A stretch of DNA of 5,285 bases from the NCBI GenBank assembly GCA_017447005.1, contig JAFSOM010000383.1, forward strand, positions 1-5,285, written 5' to 3'. Shown here piece by piece: positions 2,621 to 5,285 of the stretch. The notes under the pieces were generated by a model. That model had not been told where the DNA came from, searched no databases, and saw only the letters and a program-made list of their open reading frames with translations. The stretch comes from Oscillibacter sp. GTDB lineage: Bacteria; Bacillota; Clostridia; Oscillospirales; Oscillospiraceae. A program made the translations under genes and the position numbers. Position 1 is the first letter of the stretch; each line of letters opens with the position of its first letter.

Positions 2621-5285
2621 CCTGTTTTTCGTCCCGTTTGGGTAACAGCGGATGACGCTTGAAATCCCATGACGTTTCAAACGCGTCCCAGTCGGCTTTG
2701 CTTTCCTGAATGTTTTGTTCCACACATTCATTGATACGCTCATTTTCTTCTGCCGTGCCCATGATAATAGGGAGTTTATCTATATCTCCATTTTGCAAAG
2801 AAATGGTCGAATTAAGCAGAGAGATAAAGAGCTTGCCAACTTTGGAAATGAGGAAACCAAGAACGTAATAAATGTCAATTACGCCATTTTCCTCAATCAA
2901 GGGGCCTTTGTTAGAATCAAATGTAAATCCAGACTGAGTGTAACGAAACGAATTTTTATTTGATGATAGTCCTGTCCATGTGATTCCGCTCTTGAGATAT
3001 ACATCATATCCGTTTAAGGCCCCACTTTGACGGATTTCTGAACCGTCATTGAAAAAATATACTACAAGTTCGTGGTTGCCGTAGTATTTTCTGAAACTTC
3101 CGCCTTTATGATGAGGAAGCCATTTGCGTGAAAAGTTCCGCAAGGATGAACAATGAAAATCAATACACCCATCGTCTACTTCCCACCAACACCTTAAAAA
3201 TTTATCGTTATTCCCAGTTTCAAGGCCACGTCTCGCTTTAGAAAGCGATTTTAATGGAGTTCCCCTTTCAAAATCGGCGAAAATTATGTGACCTACCCAA
3301 TATACCACAGGCGCGCCGGGAATTTTAGAAAAGTTATCCTGTTTTGCGATATAACGGTTAATTCCCGCGCAAAACATTTCCTCTTTTCCGTTTTGCGTCG
3401 TCGGTTCAATCAGGCGGCAGTAAGTCCCCGCGTATTGCGGAATATGCGTCCGGCGCATGACAAAACTTGTCGTCTGCACGACTTCCCCGCCGATTTCCTC
3501 AAACGCCCGCGCCCCCAAATGCGCCATATTTACCGTATCCGTAAGGCGCAATTTTACGCGCAGTTTCTCGAAACTCGAAAGAAACATCCATGCGTGTTGC
3601 GTTATCATAGCGACATAGCCGCGCTCCTTTGCGAATTGCAGACAGCGTTCGATAAAGCACGCGAACAAATCCGCTTTACTGTCCGGGTAACGCTTCCTGA
3701 CGAACTCCGACAGTTTCCCGCTCATATTCGCTCCGCCCATGTACGGCGGATTTGTGATAACCGCGTCATAACGTTGCGATAACAGCGCGGCGAGTTTCAG
3801 CAAATCGCGGATTTTATCCTGTACGCGCTCATAGTCCAGCGTATCGAAATCGGCTTGCCCCCAGTTCGCCCCGGACAGTACGAATTTCTCCAACAGCGTC
3901 CAGTCGCACGGCGTCGGCCGCACGAGAGAGCCATATTCGCGGGCGTCCTTCATCTCCGACAACAGATTTTCAAGTTGCGTCCGGGCCGCGTCCGCCTCCG
4001 GGAGCGTCCAGCCGAAATCGTCTAACGGAAAGTTAATTATATCGTTACTTTCCTGAATATAACAGACGTTCGGTTGTAATCCGCGTTCCAGAAAGCGGCG
4101 GTCGTGTTCCCGCGCCTTCATCATCAGCGCGAAATACGAGAGTTGATACGCCCGCTTGTCAATGTCCAGCCCGTAAAGGTTGTTTTTTATGATACTTTGG
4201 GCGGCGTCGCGGCGGGGCCATCCCGCGTCATGGTAGATTTGCATAAGCAAGTCGAACGCGTACACTAAGATATGCCCGCTTCCCATGCACGGGTCGATAA
4301 TTTTGATTTCATCCGGATTCAGTCCGGCGCGTTCCCGGCGGATTTGCGCCAACTGTTGTTGTACGTCGGGCGTCTGCTCCGCTTCGTCGAGATAATATTT
4401 CCAATCGGCGCGGCAGACGGATTCCGGGCGGGCGTCCGTCCACAGCCGCCCCAGACTGTTTTCCGTCATGTAACGGACAATCCAATCCGGCGTGAACAAC
4501 TGCGTGACGGCGGGCAGTTCGTCCTTGGTAATGCGTCCTTTTTTTGCGAACGCCTCCGCTTTTGGCTCCGTGTTATAATATTGGTATAACCATCCGATAA
4601 TCTCCACCTGTCCGCCGCGATGAATGTCAAAATCCGCTTCCGGGATACTGTCCACGAGATTGCGCACGACGCCTTCGGGGTCGTTGCACGATAGACTGAG
4701 CAGAAGTTCCTCGTAACTTCCGGGGCTGTCCGTGCGGGAAAACAGTCCGGGGAGAATCTCATTGAGCGCGTTGCATTGCTTGCGGAAAAGCAGACGGAAT
4801 AAGGTATCCGTTTCCTGTGCGCGGTTCGCGGCTTTCAATCGGGCGATTTGCCGGCGTTCGGCGTCGTCGAAATCCAGCCCGGATTCAAACGGCGCGGCGA
4901 CAATCTCCGGCTCCGTCTTGCCGCCCTCCGACGATAACACGCGTGATTCCAGATAGCCGTTGACCTCCATAAACCGAATGGCAATCAGGCGGTTGAACCA
5001 CGTATACGCCGCCTCTTCCATAACGTAACGATAAGCGGTGGCGTAATCGGTATCGGCGGCGCGGCGGCGCAGTTCGCTGACCAGATGGCGGCGCTGTTCG
5101 ACTTCCGTCCCCTGAATCGTGCGCAGTTGTCCGCCGCCGATTTCGTAAAGCTCCGCGCCGTTGACCGTCCGCCCGTCCGTCACGCCGCTTTCCGTGATTC
5201 CGAGCAGTCCGGCCTGATAACGGGCGTCCTGTATCAGCTTTTCCCGCGCCGTGACCGCGAAATTTTTGATTGCGGTTTTGTTCAC
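2607..5285 (-). CDS. pglX: BREX-1 adenine-specific DNA methyltransferase PglX, N-terminal piece of a split gene (892 aa)
   Basis: This piece carries the catalytic part of PglX, which methylates adenine (N6) in a short non-palindromic site to mark host DNA and is also needed for phage restriction in BREX-1. Seen: the N-terminus (VNKTAIKNFAVTAREKL, continuing AGLLGITE) matches the usual PglX start, so the GTG at the very edge of the window is probably the true start. SAM-binding motif I DPCMGSGH is at residues 331-338 and catalytic motif IV NPPY at 512-515. A target-recognition-like region follows, with LETGNND at 688-694 and conserved KWLPHHKGG, GITWTGLSS and GDIDKLPI. The protein ends soon after the conserved SWDFKRHPLL, at a TAA, where one-piece PglX proteins (about 1200 aa) continue into a C-terminal domain. 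That domain is encoded separately at 974-1930. The stop lies 2 nt before the antitoxin start. Residues about 642-861 come from unusually AT-rich DNA. No internal stop or frameshift is seen. Identification is firm; whether this piece alone is active is unknown. Confidence 0.95.
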   Translation of the reverse strand: MNKTAIKNFAVTAREKLIQDARYQAGLLGITESGVTDGRTVNGAELYEIGGGQLRTIQGTEVEQRRHLVSELRRRAADTDYATAYRYVMEEAAYTWFNRLIAIRFMEVNGYLESRVLSSEGGKTEPEIVAAPFESGLDFDDAERRQIARLKAANRAQETDTLFRLLFRKQCNALNEILPGLFSRTDSPGSYEELLLSLSCNDPEGVVRNLVDSIPEADFDIHRGGQVEIIGWLYQYYNTEPKAEAFAKKGRITKDELPAVTQLFTPDWIVRYMTENSLGRLWTDARPESVCRADWKYYLDEAEQTPDVQQQLAQIRRERAGLNPDEIKIIDPCMGSGHILVYAFDLLMQIYHDAGWPRRDAAQSIIKNNLYGLDIDKRAYQLSYFALMMKAREHDRRFLERGLQPNVCYIQESNDIINFPLDDFGWTLPEADAARTQLENLLSEMKDAREYGSLVRPTPCDWTLLEKFVLSGANWGQADFDTLDYERVQDKIRDLLKLAALLSQRYDAVITNPPYMGGANMSGKLSEFVRKRYPDSKADLFACFIERCLQFAKERGYVAMITQHAWMFLSSFEKLRVKLRLTDTVNMAHLGARAFEEIGGEVVQTTSFVMRRTHIPQYAGTYCRLIEPTTQNGKEEMFCAGINRYIAKQDNFSKIPGAPVVYWVGHIIFADFERGTPLKSLSKARRGLETGNNDKFLRCWWEVDDGCIDFHCSSLRNFSRKWLPHHKGGSFRKYYGNHELVVYFFNDGSEIRQSGALNGYDVYLKSGITWTGLSSNKNSFRYTQSGFTFDSNKGPLIEENGVIDIYYVLGFLISKVGKLFISLLNSTISLQNGDIDKLPIIMGTAEENERINECVEQNIQESKADWDAFETSWDFKRHPLLPKRDEKQEGES
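2700..3360 (-). other. AT-rich block in pglX covering the target-recognition-like region
   Basis: Hand counts give about 35-43 % GC in the 60-base lines counted here (for example 2821-2880 about 35 %, 2941-3000 about 35 %, 3241-3300 about 40 %). Flanking lines of the same gene are about 53-60 % (2641-2700, 3421-3480, 4801-4860). The block encodes PglX residues about 642-861, which include LETGNND and GITWTGLSS and lie after the methyltransferase motifs. The reading frame is continuous through both boundaries. The change in composition inside one gene is most simply explained by replacement of the specificity region from a more AT-rich relative, but this is inference. Confidence 0.7.

Noticed and set aside
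2605..2670. Upstream extension of the antitoxin to an ATG at 2668-2670
   Set aside because: The added residues lie entirely over the end of pglX and look unlike a protein head. The ATG at 2602-2604, with a ribosome binding site and a 2-nt gap, gives a normal helical N-terminus.
2605..2760. Internal promoter for the toxin-antitoxin pair at the end of the N-terminal pglX piece
   Set aside because: This stretch is AT-richer, but I could not find a convincing pair of -35 and -10 boxes with correct spacing on the minus strand.
4539..4545. Run of seven A on the coding strand of pglX as a phase-variation switch
   Set aside because: Seven bases is short for slippage-based switching, encodes an ordinary Lys-Lys, and the frame is open. 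Known pgl phase variation involves longer G tracts.
1..5285. CRISPR array, tRNA, rRNA, riboswitch or rho-independent terminator
   Set aside because: No regularly spaced repeats, conserved RNA motifs or GC hairpin with a T-run were found. The genes leave at most 16 nt between them.

Overview
The window is the middle of a type 1 BREX (Bacteriophage Exclusion) phage-defence operon. Every supported gene lies on the minus strand, so transcription runs from high to low coordinates. The largest gap between genes is 16 nt, several genes overlap, and most starts have a purine-rich Shine-Dalgarno. I see no promoter, terminator, RNA gene, CRISPR array or insertion sequence, and no credible plus-strand gene. 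Most of the window is moderately GC-rich (about 55-60 % in the lines I counted). The Shine-Dalgarno sites, the GTG start and possible TTG start, and PglX/PglZ sequences of the Firmicutes BREX type suggest a Firmicutes-like anaerobe (Clostridia or Negativicutes). Taxonomy cannot be settled from this piece.

Reading in the direction of transcription: (1) 5285-2607, the N-terminal 892 residues of the adenine methyltransferase PglX, with catalytic motifs DPCMGSG and NPPY and a target-recognition-like region; (2) 2604-2350, a small VapB-like antitoxin; (3) 2375-1947, a PIN-domain VapC-like toxin overlapping it; (4) 1930-974, 318 residues that are the C-terminal domain of PglX; (5) 961-593, a minimal nucleotidyltransferase (MNT family); (6) 605-1, the first 201 codons of PglZ, the BREX alkaline-phosphatase-fold protein, running off the left edge.

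The main result is that pglX is in two pieces with a toxin-antitoxin pair lodged exactly between them. Together the pieces give 1210 residues, about the length of an ordinary one-piece PglX (around 1200). No conserved block appears to be lost. Both pieces are fully open, and the C-terminal piece has its own start codon and ribosome binding site. This looks more like a clean, possibly functional split (a separate methyltransferase subunit and C-terminal subunit, with an addiction module tying them together) than random decay. A second toxin-antitoxin-like gene, the MNT protein, sits between pglX and pglZ with no HEPN partner in view.

In the standard BREX-1 model PglX methylates one adenine of a non-palindromic site to mark host DNA, and PglX and PglZ are both needed with BrxA, BrxB, BrxC and BrxL to block phage replication. 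Those other genes would lie outside this window. An AT-rich block inside the N-terminal pglX piece coincides with the target-recognition-like region and suggests exchange of specificity.
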